Assembly (NCBI RefSeq): GCF_014656295.1
Contig: NZ_BNCD01000001.1
Coordinates: forward strand, 248,001 to 312,000
DNA: 64,000 nucleotides
Direction: 5' to 3'
From: Streptomyces sulfonofaciens
GTDB lineage: Bacteria > Actinomycetota > Actinomycetes > Streptomycetales > Streptomycetaceae
In this document: in pieces, positions 63,806 through 64,000 of the stretch
Layout of the letters: every line of letters begins with the position of its first letter
Numbering within the stretch: the first letter of the stretch is position 1
The notes under the pieces: model-generated
The model's input: only the letters and a program-made list of their open reading frames with translations
Databases searched by the model: none
What the model was told of the DNA's origin: nothing
Made by a program: the position numbers and the translations under genes

Positions 63806-64000
63806 TCAGTACTCTTCTTCGCCGCCGGCGAAGCGGGCGCCGGCTTCCATGTCGTCGTAGTGCACTCGTACGTCCTGGATGCCGAGCCCGCGCATGAGGT
63901 CCCGGAGACGGACGACGTAGATGCATCCCTTCTTGTGGAGGTGGCACGGGAAGTCACCCCGTCTGGCTCGCCGGTAGGCCGTGGAGAGACCCAAGTCCAG
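63806..64000 (-). CDS. excisionase-like helix-turn-helix protein (5' end outside window)
   Basis: The last 64 residues of a small DNA-binding protein whose start is beyond the right edge. LGLSTAYRRARRGDFPCHLH is a MerR/excisionase-type helix-turn-helix and recognition helix, followed by KKGCIYVVRLRDLMRGLGI (wing) and an acidic tail ending EEEY. Such proteins often regulate or excise actinomycete integrative elements. Whether an integrase lies next to it cannot be seen here. Confidence 0.6.
   Translation of the reverse strand: MDLGLSTAYRRARRGDFPCHLHKKGCIYVVRLRDLMRGLGIQDVRVHYDDMEAGARFAGGEEEY

Overview
The window is chromosomal DNA from a Streptomyces or a very close relative. Reasons: GC content is very high with G/C at nearly all third codon positions; bldC is present; dnaK-grpE-dnaJ-hspR form an operon and HspR-type (HAIR) inverted repeats precede dnaK and clpB; there is an Lsr2-like protein, a DUF397/XRE regulator pair, and rare TTA (bldA) codons in two accessory genes.

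Layout. 1-3.1 kb: kynurenine pathway (kynA, kynU, and the start of an alpha/beta hydrolase that may be the formamidase). 3.2-10.7 kb: DUF3151, class II aldolase, pyrE, aldose epimerase, a CoxG-like SRPBCC protein, a membrane spermidine-synthase-like protein, DUF2617 and a Gly/Cys-rich peptide. 10.9-16.5 kb: aminotransferase, YbjN-like protein, clpB, PPOX-like protein. 16.6-21.2 kb: an accessory block with an exported protein carrying nine copies of DSGWG, a translationally coupled Rieske-like mini-protein without cluster ligands, two divergent paralogous LuxR/TrmB-like regulators (one with a TTA codon) and an XRE/DUF397 pair. This block is my candidate for an undescribed system. 21.7-26.0 kb: hspR, dnaJ, grpE, dnaK. 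26.9-34.6 kb: HrpA-type helicase, tRNA-Asp, DUF6274, bldC and a conserved unknown. 34.8-36.7 kb: valine/leucine dehydrogenase and DUF3073. 36.9-54 kb: purine genes purM, purF, purL-purQ-purS, purC and purD, interspersed with an Lsr2-like gene, three tRNA-Gly genes, an N,N-dimethylformamidase-like protein and a large membrane-anchored protein that looks like a dead M48 peptidase. 54.3-57.5 kb: dnaX, the SRP RNA and tRNA-Ser. 57.5-60 kb: a decayed 2.5 kb insert flanked by direct repeats of the tRNA-Ser 3' end, with two broken genes. 60.4-64 kb: a nucleotidyltransferase, a secreted GH62 arabinofuranosidase with a TTA codon, and at the edge an excisionase-like fragment.

How it works together. The core encodes most of de novo purine synthesis, one pyrimidine step, the Hsp70/Hsp100 chaperones with their HspR repressor, and a replication clamp-loader subunit. 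From memory of S. coelicolor gene order, the left part (kynU to dnaK) and the right part (helicase to dnaX) lie far apart on opposite sides of oriC there, and they meet here between dnaK and the helicase. This suggests an origin-symmetric inversion endpoint at about 26.0-26.9 kb. Many genes (pyrE, epimerase, spermidine-synthase-like, purF, mycothiol-enzyme-like, purD, dnaX) have a TANNNT element 6-7 nt before the start codon and no clear ribosome-binding site, which suggests leaderless mRNAs. GC-rich tandem repeats and in-frame low-complexity inserts recur throughout.
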